Shown: one piece after another, positions 7,286 through 13,661 of the stretch
Numbering within the stretch: the first letter of the stretch is position 1
Layout: each line of letters begins with the position of its first letter
From: DATLYH01 sp035575035
GTDB taxonomy: Bacteria; Planctomycetota; Planctomycetia; Gemmatales; Gemmataceae
NCBI GenBank assembly: GCA_035575035.1
Contig: DATLYH010000270.1
Coordinates: forward strand, 1-13,661
Length of the DNA stretch: 13,661 nucleotides
Direction of reading: 5' to 3'
The notes under the pieces: model-generated
Database searches by the model: none
What the model was told of the DNA's origin: nothing
Seen by the model: the letters and a program-made list of their open reading frames with translations, nothing else
Program-made: the position numbers and the translations under genes

Positions 7286-7618
7286 CTACGGTTCCTCTCT
7301 CTGCCGCACATCGTCAAGCCAGTCCGGCAGGGGGGCTGATTCCTCGCTGGGTTTCGGCCGGGCCGGCGGCTTCGGTTTGGCCGTTTCTTCAACATCGCTG
7401 AGCCAGTCCGGGCGAGGTCCGGACGGGGAGGCCGGAGGCGGCCCGGCCGGCAGCGCGACGGAGGGGAGAGCGACCAGGTCCACCTGCGGCTCGGTCCCCT
7501 CCGGCCAGAGCAGGTCGCTGCTGTGCAGCACTCCTGCGAGCGCCAGCTGCTTGATCTCAGCCGTGGTGTAGGGGCCGTGCGTCTGACCGTTGCGCGTGTA
7601 GTACCAGCGCTCTGCCAT
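7286..7618 (-). CDS. Small GYF-domain protein with a proline-rich tail and two PDWLxDV motifs
   Basis: 110 residues. Residues ~4-46 form a GYF_2-type domain, seen in many bacterial membrane or adaptor proteins: 'RWYYTRNGQTHGPYTTAEIKQ', with the GPY core at 15-17, then an aliphatic helix and 'SSDLLWPEGTEP'. GYF domains in eukaryotes bind proline-rich peptides; bacterial versions are poorly studied. The rest is Pro/Ala-rich and probably disordered, and carries 'PDWLSDV' (70-76) and 'PDWLDDV' (98-104), a repeated short motif that looks like a docking peptide. There is no membrane helix. GGAGAGG lies 5 bases before the ATG. The gene starts 13 bp after the stop of the giant kinase/WD40 gene, so the two are almost certainly co-translated from one mRNA. 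An adaptor for that protein is a reasonable guess only. Confidence 0.83.
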   Translation of the reverse strand: MAERWYYTRNGQTHGPYTTAEIKQLALAGVLHSSDLLWPEGTEPQVDLVALPSVALPAGPPPASPSGPRPDWLSDVEETAKPKPPARPKPSEESAPLPDWLDDVRQREEP

Positions 7619-7631
7619 GTTGACCTCTCCG

Positions 7632-10600
7632 TCATGGTTTCGGCAGGCCCCAGAGGCGGACGCTGCCGTCGGCGCTGCCGGTCAGTGCCCGTCGGCCGTC
7701 GGGCGAGAACGCCACACTGCGAATGTCGTTCCCCGGCGGCGCAAGCTCCTGCACCAGCGCCCCGCTTGCTGTATCCCACAGCCGCAGCGCGGCATCAAGC
7801 CCCACCGACAGCAGACGGCGGCCGTCCGGCGAATAGACCATCGCGCGGATCGGCCCGGTGCGGCTGCCGAACGTGTGCAGCATCCGTGGCGGCGCTGCCG
7901 TCAGGTCCCAAATCTTCACGGTCATGTCGGAGCTGGTCGAGGCGACCTGCTGACCGTTGGGAGAAATCGCCACCGTCCCGACCGGCAGATCATGGGCCGA
8001 CCAACTCTGCTTTTCTCGTAAGGGGGATACCGTCCAGAGATGCAGCATGCGGTCGCCGGCCGCGAGCAGAATGTGCCGGCCATCGGGGAAGATGGCGAGG
8101 TGCTGTACGGGCGGACCTTTCGAGCTGGCGACGTTGGCCCGTCCGCTCGCCAGCTCCAGGATCGCAAGGTTCTGGGTGTTGTTCGCGCTGCCGGCAGCAG
8201 CGAGCCAGCGGCCGTCCCGCGCGAAGGCCACCGCCCGGGCCCCGGGTAGGGCGAGCTGCCGTACCGCCTTCTTCGGCTGCTCCACGCTCCAGACGTGAAT
8301 ACCGCCGTCAGTGGCCAGGGCGACATACTTGCCGTCCGCCGAGCAGGCCGCGCTAAACACCTGCCCCGTGGCCGCCATGAAGCGCTGGAGCGGTTTGTCT
8401 GACTCCACGTCCCAGAGGCAGACTTCGCCGGTGTTGCCGACGGAGACAGCCCGCCGGCCCTCGGCCGCGAAACCGACCGCGATGATCGACCCCTGACTGG
8501 CGAAGCGGCGGATCGGGCCGACCGGATCGGGCGGCCGCAGGTCCGGATGGCTGGCCTGGATGACCTTTATCCGCTGCTCGATCCGCGTCCGTTCGTCGCC
8601 GCTCAGGCCGGAAAGAGCTTTCTGATACCAGTGATGGGCCCGCCGCTGTAGCTCCGCCTTCGGGACACCCCCGGGCTCGGTCTGGGCCAACTCCCACCAG
8701 GCATCGCCCGCCTCCACCATCAGGGGGATGGCGGCGGCGACGGCGCGCCGGTCCTTATGGGCTGCCTCCGGGAGCTTGCCCGCGCCGCCGCGGACCAGGT
8801 GGGCCAGCCCCTGGTCCCACTGGCCCTTGAACAGGCAAAGATACCTGCCGACGGCGAGGTTGGCCTCGGTGTTCTGGAAATCTTTGGCCAACGTCTCCTG
8901 GGCCGGCTTGACCCGTTCCTCGTACTCCTTGCGCAGCGTCTCCACCCGCGCGCTGCACGCCTTAACGCTGCCGACCAACTGGCCGTCGGAGCTACGGCCG
9001 GCCGCGGTCATGGCCAAGATCAGCAGGCCCTTGATGGCGTCGAAGTCGTCGGCCTGAATGAGTTCGTCCACCACGCGCAGGGCGGCCTCGACCAGTACCC
9101 GGTTGGTTTCCGGCCCGCCGGTGAAACGGGCCGCTTGCTCCAGCAACTGCACCAGCTGTATCTTCAGTCTCAGCGCCGGAATATCATAGCGGGTGGCAGC
9201 CTCGTCAGCGGCTTTCATCGCCGAGTTGAGGTCGCCGGCCAGCAGGGCGAACAGACCGGCTTCCCGGAACAGGATGAACCGCTCGGCGTCATCCTTGCTG
9301 CCGCGGGCCTCGCGCAGCAGTTTGTTCGTCAGCGCCAGCCGCTCGGACCGTGACCGGGCACTGTTGATCTCATTCTTGAATCGCTCCCGGATCTGCTTCT
9401 CCGCGGCGGCCAAGGCGGTTTCGTCCGGCATGGGCACACGGCTGGTCGGTGCCGGCGACTTGACGGCCGCCGTCGCGCCCAGCCCGGAATCCCATAGCCG
9501 CATCCCATCGCCGCCGGTCAGCAGGCGGCTGCCGTCGGGCGAGAAGGCGATGCCGATGAACGGCCGGCCGGGCGGCGCCGGGAAGCGGCGCACCTCCTTC
9601 CCCGTGACTGTCTCCCACAGGCCGAGGTATGCCTCCTTCGGTACCATGCGATTGTCTTCGATGGTGTAAGTGAAGACGCTGGCTGCGAAGTGACGGCCAT
9701 CCGGCGAGATGGCCAGGTTGTTGCTGCGCTGGAAAGCAAGGGGCACCCCCTCGATGCGGAACACCTCGCGGTTGGCCTCCAGGTCCCACATCTTGATCGA
9801 GCGGTCCGGCGTGGCCATGATGACCCGGCGCCCGTCCGGGCAGTAGGCCAGCCGCGGCAGTGGGAAGCGTGCCAGCAGCCGGAGCGGTTTGCCAGTGGGG
9901 ACCTCCCAGAGGTGTTGCTGGAACACGCTGGCGGAGACGGCGCGCGTACCGTCGGGAGAGATGGCCACGCTTTGCACGGGCTGGTCGTGTCCCTCGAACC
10001 TGCCCAACTCCTTGCCGGTCTCCACGTCCCAGACCCGCACCGTGCAGTCCTCCCAGACCGGCTGGTTGTTGTTGCCCTTGACAAGCTGGCCGTTCTCGCG
10101 GCGCATGTCCCCGCCGCCGGAGAGGAGGAAGCGGCCGTCGGCGGACAGAGCCATGCAGTTAATCCGGGCCTTGTGCCCCTCGAAGCGGTGCAGGACCTGC
10201 CCGCTGTCCAGGTTCCACAGGCTCAGGGTCTGATCGGAGTTAAGCGAGACGGCCCGCCGGCCGTCGGGGAGAAAGATTGCCTCGCGGATGGTGGCCGGCG
10301 GCGGCAATGCGAGCGTGCGCGAGATGGTGCCATCCTCCAGGTTCCACAGGTAGGCCTGCGCCCCCTGGACAGCCAGGGCATGGCGGCCGTCCGGGCTGAA
10401 CGAGACACTGCTGACCTGTCCCCGGTTCGGCTCGACTGCGAACCGGCGTAGCTCCTGGGTGACCTGCTCTGCCGGCGTGTTCACAACGACTGTCAGCGGC
10501 CTGGACGGGGCAATCGGCGGCGCCGGCGGCCAGGCCGGCGGAGCATTCGCGGGGAGTCGGGACAGGTTCCAGAGGCGCACCGTCTGGTCGGCGCCGCCGG

Positions 10601-13199
10601 AAAGAGCGTAGGACCCGTCGGGCAAGAAGGCCACACTGTGGACCCAGCCGCCATGCCCCCGGAAGCAGCGCATCTCGCGGCCGCTCGCCAGGTCCCACAG
10701 CCGCAGGGTGCGATCCTGGCCGCCGGACAACACCCGTCGGCCGTCCGGCGAGAAGGTCACGCTCCAGACCCAGCCGGTGTGGCCTGTGAAGCGTTTCACC
10801 TCCTGGCCGCTGGCCACATCCCACAGCTGTACCGCGCCGTTGGCGCTGCCGGAAACCACCTGCTTGCCGTCGGGCGAAAAGGCGAGGCTGGCGAGGGCGG
10901 TGCCGGCGCGAGCAAAACGGCTGACCTCTTTCTTGCCCTCCAGGTCCCAGAGGATGATCGTCCCCTCCTCGCCGCCCGAGACGAAATGGTGCCCGTTGGG
11001 CGAGACGGCCACACACCGCACTGGCCGTTGATGCTCCCGGAAGCAGTGCTGCTCCTGACCGGTGTTGGTATCCCACAGCCGGATGGTGCCGTCATGGCTG
11101 GCGGACAGGGCGGATCGGCCGTCGGGCAGGAAGACGACGCTAGAGACCACGTCGGTGTGCCCGGTGAAGGAGCGGATTTCCTTGCCGCTCGCGACATTCC
11201 AGAGGCGGATGGTCTTGTCCCGTCCGGCGGAGAGAGCATACCGGCCGTCACGCGGCGAGAAGGCCACGCTGCAAACGCCGGCCGTGTGCCCTTCCAGCCG
11301 GCGCAGCTCCTGACCGGTGCCGACATGCCACAGGCGGATGGCATTGTCGGCGCCGGGCGCCCACTGATTGTTCCGGATGAAGCCGCCGCCGCCTGAGAGG
11401 GCCTGGCGGCCGTCCGGGGACACCGCCACGCATTGCACGATCTCGCTGTGTCCGGCGAAGGAGCGGACCTCGGCCCCGCGCTCAGGAAGGGCGACGGCCT
11501 CTCGTTCCGCGGCGGCCTGATCATGGAAGAGGCACTCCGGAGGAATCACCTCGACCTGCTCTGCGGAACCCTCCTTGGGAGCCCAGCCCAGGCTGATTCC
11601 GGCCAAGCCATATTGCTCGAAGTACTCGATACGCAGGGCGTGCGGCCGGTCCGTCAACTCGACCTCAACCTCGCAGCGGACGGTCTGGACCAACCACCGA
11701 TCAACCAGAAGCCGATCGTCAAGCCAGAGGCGCACGCCGTCATCGGCGGCGACGACCAGACGGTAGGTGCCCGGCCGGGGGGCCTTGAGCCAGCCAGTCC
11801 ACCGGGCCGAGAACAGGTCTGCCGGTATGCCCTGCTCGGGCGATCCGTTTTCCCAGATCCAGTCGAGCTGAGTCTCGATGCGGTCGCGGAGTTTGCGTTC
11901 CAGGTTCGTGCCTTCGAAGTACTCTGCCCGCAGGCCGTGCGAGCCGAGGTCGAGCGCCGCAGTCCGGGCCGTCTCTTTCGGGGCCGGTTTCTGGTCCGTG
12001 GCGGGGATGACGACGGCAGGAGGGTTGTCATGGTTCGAGGGGTCGGGGTTGGTGCCGTTCCGCCGTGTCAGGAGGATGCCGGCCGTGATCAGGCCGATCA
12101 AGACCACCATCACGGCAACGCCGCCCCCGACCGCGGCCCAGTTGGAAAACGGCATCGCTGCCGTGGGCCGCCGGGCCTTCACCGGCTTGTCCGCTGTTAC
12201 GGCCTGGGCAAAGACGTCCTCGGCCCGCTCCGCCTTCTCGACTGCCGGGGCCGCCGTCTGCTTACGTTCCGATGCCGCGGCCGTGACCGGTCTGTTGCCG
12301 ACCAGATCGGTTAGCAGCGGCACCTGGTCGATCGGCCCTTTCGCTGCCTTTTTCAGTTCCTCGGTCAGCCGTCGCACTTCGCGGTCATCTTCCTGCAACA
12401 ATTCCGCGAACAGCTCCGACTCGTCCGGCGCCAGGAAGTCCTGCGGGCGGAAGAGGAGATTGTCGCCGTTGTCGCACCGCTCCCACAGCGGTCGGCCCTT
12501 CAGGATCAGGGCGCGCAGGGCAGTGTAGATGACCAGGTGAGAGAAGCGGTCGATCTCCAGCCCATAGGTACCGTCCCGGGCGCGTTGCGGGTGCTGGTAG
12601 GCGGGGTGCCCCACCTCGACCGACTTGAGCAGCGTTAACGCCGGCACGCACATGCCGTCGTAGTCCACCAGCTTGACCGCCAGGGCGCTGGCCTTACTCC
12701 CGGGCACCAAGAGCACGTTGCCGTGCTGCAAGTCGCAATGGGCCAGGTTCGCCTCCCGCAACCGCTGCGCCAGCTTCAGCCAGATTTGCGCCAGCGTCTC
12801 CAGGACGGGCCGCTTGTCAAGGCAACTCTCGACCAGGGCGTTGAGCGTCTGCCCTTCGACCCAATCCATCTTGAGCACGGGATACCACTGGCCGTGGACA
12901 CGGATGCCCTTCTCCAGGAACTGGAAGCCGACCATGAACGGCAGGGACACCTTCTGCAAGTAGGCGGCAATCTGAGCGTAGCGCTCCGACAGACCGGGAA
13001 TCTCGCGGGTGAAACACTTGACGGCATAGCAGCGGCCGCCGCAACGCAGCTGGTAGACATCGGCGAAGTTGCCGGCGCAGGGGGCGGGCAGACCCAGGGC
13101 GTTGACCGCCGGCTCGCCGCCGCGCAGCTCGGGATCGCTGAAGCAGGAACTGGGGTCCTGGATCGCCTCGTTGTAGTCCTGCGATAACGGCCAGGTCAT
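7632..13199 (-). CDS. Giant membrane-anchored kinase-like / PA14 / three-propeller WD40 protein
   Basis: 1855 residues. Kinase-like domain at ~35-300: 'AGNFADVYQ' replaces a full glycine loop, 'YAVK' gives Lys61, the catalytic loop is 'HCDLQHGN' (D156, N161), and DYD (179-181) stands in for DFG. A linker with basic 'KARR' precedes one membrane helix (~354-377), flanked by RR. A PA14-like domain spans ~423-553 ('GLRAEYFEG', 'TGWLKAPRPGTYRLVVAADD'). WD40 set one is ~578-878 (seven repeats). A proline-rich linker at ~884-901 leads to set two, ~918-1237 (seven). A helical region follows at ~1258-1550 with 'GRYLCLFKGQWDQGL' and 'AGDAWWELAQ', a module I recall from other planctomycete proteins. Set three is ~1564-1852 (seven). 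A cytoplasmic kinase with the remainder outside is the simplest topology, but this is inferred. GGAGAG lies 9 bases before the ATG. The target is unknown. The frame is intact throughout. Confidence 0.92.
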   Translation of the reverse strand: MTWPLSQDYNEAIQDPSSCFSDPELRGGEPAVNALGLPAPCAGNFADVYQLRCGGRCYAVKCFTREIPGLSERYAQIAAYLQKVSLPFMVGFQFLEKGIRVHGQWYPVLKMDWVEGQTLNALVESCLDKRPVLETLAQIWLKLAQRLREANLAHCDLQHGNVLLVPGSKASALAVKLVDYDGMCVPALTLLKSVEVGHPAYQHPQRARDGTYGLEIDRFSHLVIYTALRALILKGRPLWERCDNGDNLLFRPQDFLAPDESELFAELLQEDDREVRRLTEELKKAAKGPIDQVPLLTDLVGNRPVTAAASERKQTAAPAVEKAERAEDVFAQAVTADKPVKARRPTAAMPFSNWAAVGGGVAVMVVLIGLITAGILLTRRNGTNPDPSNHDNPPAVVIPATDQKPAPKETARTAALDLGSHGLRAEYFEGTNLERKLRDRIETQLDWIWENGSPEQGIPADLFSARWTGWLKAPRPGTYRLVVAADDGVRLWLDDRLLVDRWLVQTVRCEVEVELTDRPHALRIEYFEQYGLAGISLGWAPKEGSAEQVEVIPPECLFHDQAAAEREAVALPERGAEVRSFAGHSEIVQCVAVSPDGRQALSGGGGFIRNNQWAPGADNAIRLWHVGTGQELRRLEGHTAGVCSVAFSPRDGRYALSAGRDKTIRLWNVASGKEIRSFTGHTDVVSSVVFLPDGRSALSASHDGTIRLWDTNTGQEQHCFREHQRPVRCVAVSPNGHHFVSGGEEGTIILWDLEGKKEVSRFARAGTALASLAFSPDGKQVVSGSANGAVQLWDVASGQEVKRFTGHTGWVWSVTFSPDGRRVLSGGQDRTLRLWDLASGREMRCFRGHGGWVHSVAFLPDGSYALSGGADQTVRLWNLSRLPANAPPAWPPAPPIAPSRPLTVVVNTPAEQVTQELRRFAVEPNRGQVSSVSFSPDGRHALAVQGAQAYLWNLEDGTISRTLALPPPATIREAIFLPDGRRAVSLNSDQTLSLWNLDSGQVLHRFEGHKARINCMALSADGRFLLSGGGDMRRENGQLVKGNNNQPVWEDCTVRVWDVETGKELGRFEGHDQPVQSVAISPDGTRAVSASVFQQHLWEVPTGKPLRLLARFPLPRLAYCPDGRRVIMATPDRSIKMWDLEANREVFRIEGVPLAFQRSNNLAISPDGRHFAASVFTYTIEDNRMVPKEAYLGLWETVTGKEVRRFPAPPGRPFIGIAFSPDGSRLLTGGDGMRLWDSGLGATAAVKSPAPTSRVPMPDETALAAAEKQIRERFKNEINSARSRSERLALTNKLLREARGSKDDAERFILFREAGLFALLAGDLNSAMKAADEAATRYDIPALRLKIQLVQLLEQAARFTGGPETNRVLVEAALRVVDELIQADDFDAIKGLLILAMTAAGRSSDGQLVGSVKACSARVETLRKEYEERVKPAQETLAKDFQNTEANLAVGRYLCLFKGQWDQGLAHLVRGGAGKLPEAAHKDRRAVAAAIPLMVEAGDAWWELAQTEPGGVPKAELQRRAHHWYQKALSGLSGDERTRIEQRIKVIQASHPDLRPPDPVGPIRRFASQGSIIAVGFAAEGRRAVSVGNTGEVCLWDVESDKPLQRFMAATGQVFSAACSADGKYVALATDGGIHVWSVEQPKKAVRQLALPGARAVAFARDGRWLAAAGSANNTQNLAILELASGRANVASSKGPPVQHLAIFPDGRHILLAAGDRMLHLWTVSPLREKQSWSAHDLPVGTVAISPNGQQVASTSSDMTVKIWDLTAAPPRMLHTFGSRTGPIRAMVYSPDGRRLLSVGLDAALRLWDTASGALVQELAPPGNDIRSVAFSPDGRRALTGSADGSVRLWGLPKP
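7644..8510 (-). repeat. WD40 set three (seven repeats, residues ~1564-1852)
   Basis: Seven degenerate 40-44-residue repeats are centred on 'AVGFAAEG', 'SAACSADG', 'AVAFARDG', 'HLAIFPDG', 'TVAISPNG', 'AMVYSPDG' and 'SVAFSPDG'. Most close with an LW/VW/IW dipeptide ('CLWDV', 'HVWSV', 'HLWTV', 'KIWDL', 'RLWDT', 'RLWGL'). Repeat three ('LAILEL') lacks the Trp. Seven is the count for one closed propeller. It forms the C-terminus of the giant protein. Confidence 0.85.
9489..10448 (-). repeat. WD40 set two (seven repeats, residues ~918-1237)
   Basis: Seven repeats are centred on 'SVSFSPDG', 'EAIFLPDG', 'CMALSADG', 'SVAISPDG', 'LAYCPDG', 'LAISPDG' and 'GIAFSPDG', closing with YLWNL, SLWNL, RVWDV, HLWEV, KMWDL, GLWET and RLWD. 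Repeats three and six carry long inserts rich in polar residues (about 1030-1052 and 1176-1190). This set is more diverged than set one. Confidence 0.85.
10566..11468 (-). repeat. WD40 set one (seven repeats, residues ~578-878)
   Basis: Seven regular repeats with near-consensus 'GH...V.SVAFSPDG...LSG..D.TIRLWD..SGQE', each about 42 residues. The first has an insert (~604-618, 'GGFIRNNQWAPGAD'). The Asp/His/Trp pattern is well preserved, which suggests this propeller is the most recently amplified or most constrained of the three. Confidence 0.9.
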
Positions 13200-13217
13200 G
13201 GGCGTTTACTCTCCTTC

Positions 13218-13241
13218 GTCATTAGTCATTTGTCAATAGTC
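13218..13241. repeat. Short AT-rich heptamer repeat between the transposase end and the giant gene
   Basis: GTCATTA, GTCATTT and GTCAATA follow each other at 13218-13238, and a fourth GTC begins at 13239. The stretch is AT-rich in a GC-rich window and lies between the ribosome site of the giant gene and the TAG of the transposase. It may be filler, a weak promoter part, or a trace of the insertion. Confidence 0.45.
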
Positions 13242-13661
13242 TAAGCGTTCACGGGCCGAACGAACGTTTCTGCCTCGTTAGGTCTGTGGGATGAGAGAGC
13301 GTGGGGGATGTCCTGGCGCAACGCCTCGCTGCAACCCGTGACGAAGGCCAGCACATCACGTCCCTGGTGCGGGCACGTCGCCACCGCCGTCAGGATCGAC
13401 GCCACAAACCGGCTCCCCGCCGCCCCGGCGGTCTCCTCGCTTCCCTTCCGCCACCGCACCGGGCCACGCAACGCCCGCTCCGCCGCGTCGGTCGTCCGCT
13501 CCACCCCTGCGACCGCCGCGAACGTCCACCACGCCAGCTCCAACCCCCGCCACTCCCGGCACGTTGCCCCCGTCCGGGCGCAGCCGCAAGCGAGGCCCCA
13601 CGCCCCCACCGCACGCAACTCCTCGCGCCCGCCGACCACCGGTTCCCGGAAACGCGGCCGC
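13241..13661 (-). CDS. IS66-family transposase, C-terminal part (cut by window edge)
   Basis: The frame is open from the window edge to the TAG at 13241-13243, giving 139 residues; the N-terminal part is outside. The segment 'WWTFAAVAGVERTTDAAERALRGPVRWRKG' (44-73) and then 'GSRFVASILTAVATCPHQGRDVLAFVTGCSEAL' is the C-terminal block of IS66 TnpC (DDE_Tnp_IS66), with the last acidic catalytic residue being the Glu of 'AAERALR' (E61). Upstream, 'CARTGATCREWRGLE' fits the family's 'KTxxTCRELLxLE'. Differences from the usual form are TTD for TNN before AER and 'GSEETAGAAG' where 'SFGTQSxxG' is normal, so the copy may be diverged or inactive. It points the same way as the giant gene, whose ATG is 41 bp beyond its stop. 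Confidence 0.85.
   Translation of the reverse strand, partial: RPRFREPVVGGREELRAVGAWGLACGCARTGATCREWRGLELAWWTFAAVAGVERTTDAAERALRGPVRWRKGSEETAGAAGSRFVASILTAVATCPHQGRDVLAFVTGCSEALRQDIPHALSSHRPNEAETFVRPVNA
13241..13661 (-). mobile_element. 3' end of an IS66-like insertion sequence, boundary uncertain
   Basis: The transposase fragment shows that an IS66-type element enters from the right. The sequence at its stop, CTAAGCG on the plus strand (13241-13247), resembles the GTAAGCG terminus I recall for IS66 elements, so the element may end within a few bases of 13240. The matching left terminus and any target duplication lie outside the window, so the boundary cannot be confirmed. Confidence 0.45.

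Noticed and set aside
7644..11468. Regular ~126-base periodicity considered as a DNA satellite or CRISPR-like array
   Set aside because: The periodicity is at protein level (WD40 repeats of about 42 residues). The DNA units differ and the reading frame is continuous.
11433..12314. Plus-strand open frames of 250-290 codons opposite the kinase/PA14/WD40 gene (also 9690-10451 and 10638-11396)
   Set aside because: All lie antisense to clear domains and their repetitive appearance mirrors the WD40 repeats on the other strand.
13218..13241. Heptamer repeats considered as an operator or iteron set
   Set aside because: Only three and a half imperfect copies, AT-rich, in a spacer next to a transposon end. 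Too little to claim a protein-binding array.

Overview
The window is high-GC bacterial DNA that reads as a member of the Planctomycetes, most likely Gemmataceae or a relative. This is an inference from gene content: a giant kinase/WD40 protein of the type those genomes carry, a DUF4159 protein with an N-terminal helical toroid, a membrane protein of the 'NWHPLTW' TPR family, and an IS66-type transposase. No rRNA or other phylogenetic marker is present.

Layout. Positions 1-2914 (minus strand) hold a signal-peptide protein with helical repeats and two DUF4159 domains. Downstream of it, cut by the window edge, is the start of a GT-C/TPR-type membrane protein. Positions 2915-3252 form a divergent regulatory region: candidate back-to-back promoters and a clear TPP (THI-box) riboswitch with an unusually long P3 arm. 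Positions 3253-5554 (plus strand) are a riboswitch-led cluster: an unknown four-helix membrane protein, thiC (HMP-phosphate synthase, thiamine pyrimidine branch), a 13-bp inverted repeat, and a CoxG-like SRPBCC protein. Positions 5551-13199 (minus strand) are a co-directional cluster, in transcription order: an 1855-residue protein (kinase, one membrane helix, PA14, three seven-repeat WD40 sets), a small GYF-domain protein 13 bp downstream, a PfkB/KDG-type sugar kinase, and NAD(P)H-hydrate epimerase. The last gene converges on the CoxG-like gene with stop codons overlapping in one TTAA. Positions 13241-13661 hold the C-terminal end of an IS66-family transposase, pointing towards the giant gene.

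How the genes fit together. The plus-strand set is probably transcribed from one promoter and shut down when TPP is plentiful, which places the unknown membrane protein under thiamine control. The giant kinase and the GYF protein look translationally linked and may form a signalling or scaffold pair. kdgK and nnrE are metabolic (2-keto-3-deoxygluconate phosphorylation and NAD(P)HX repair) and may only share transcription with them. The items most worth attention are the three-propeller kinase with its GYF partner and the TPP-controlled membrane protein of unknown function.
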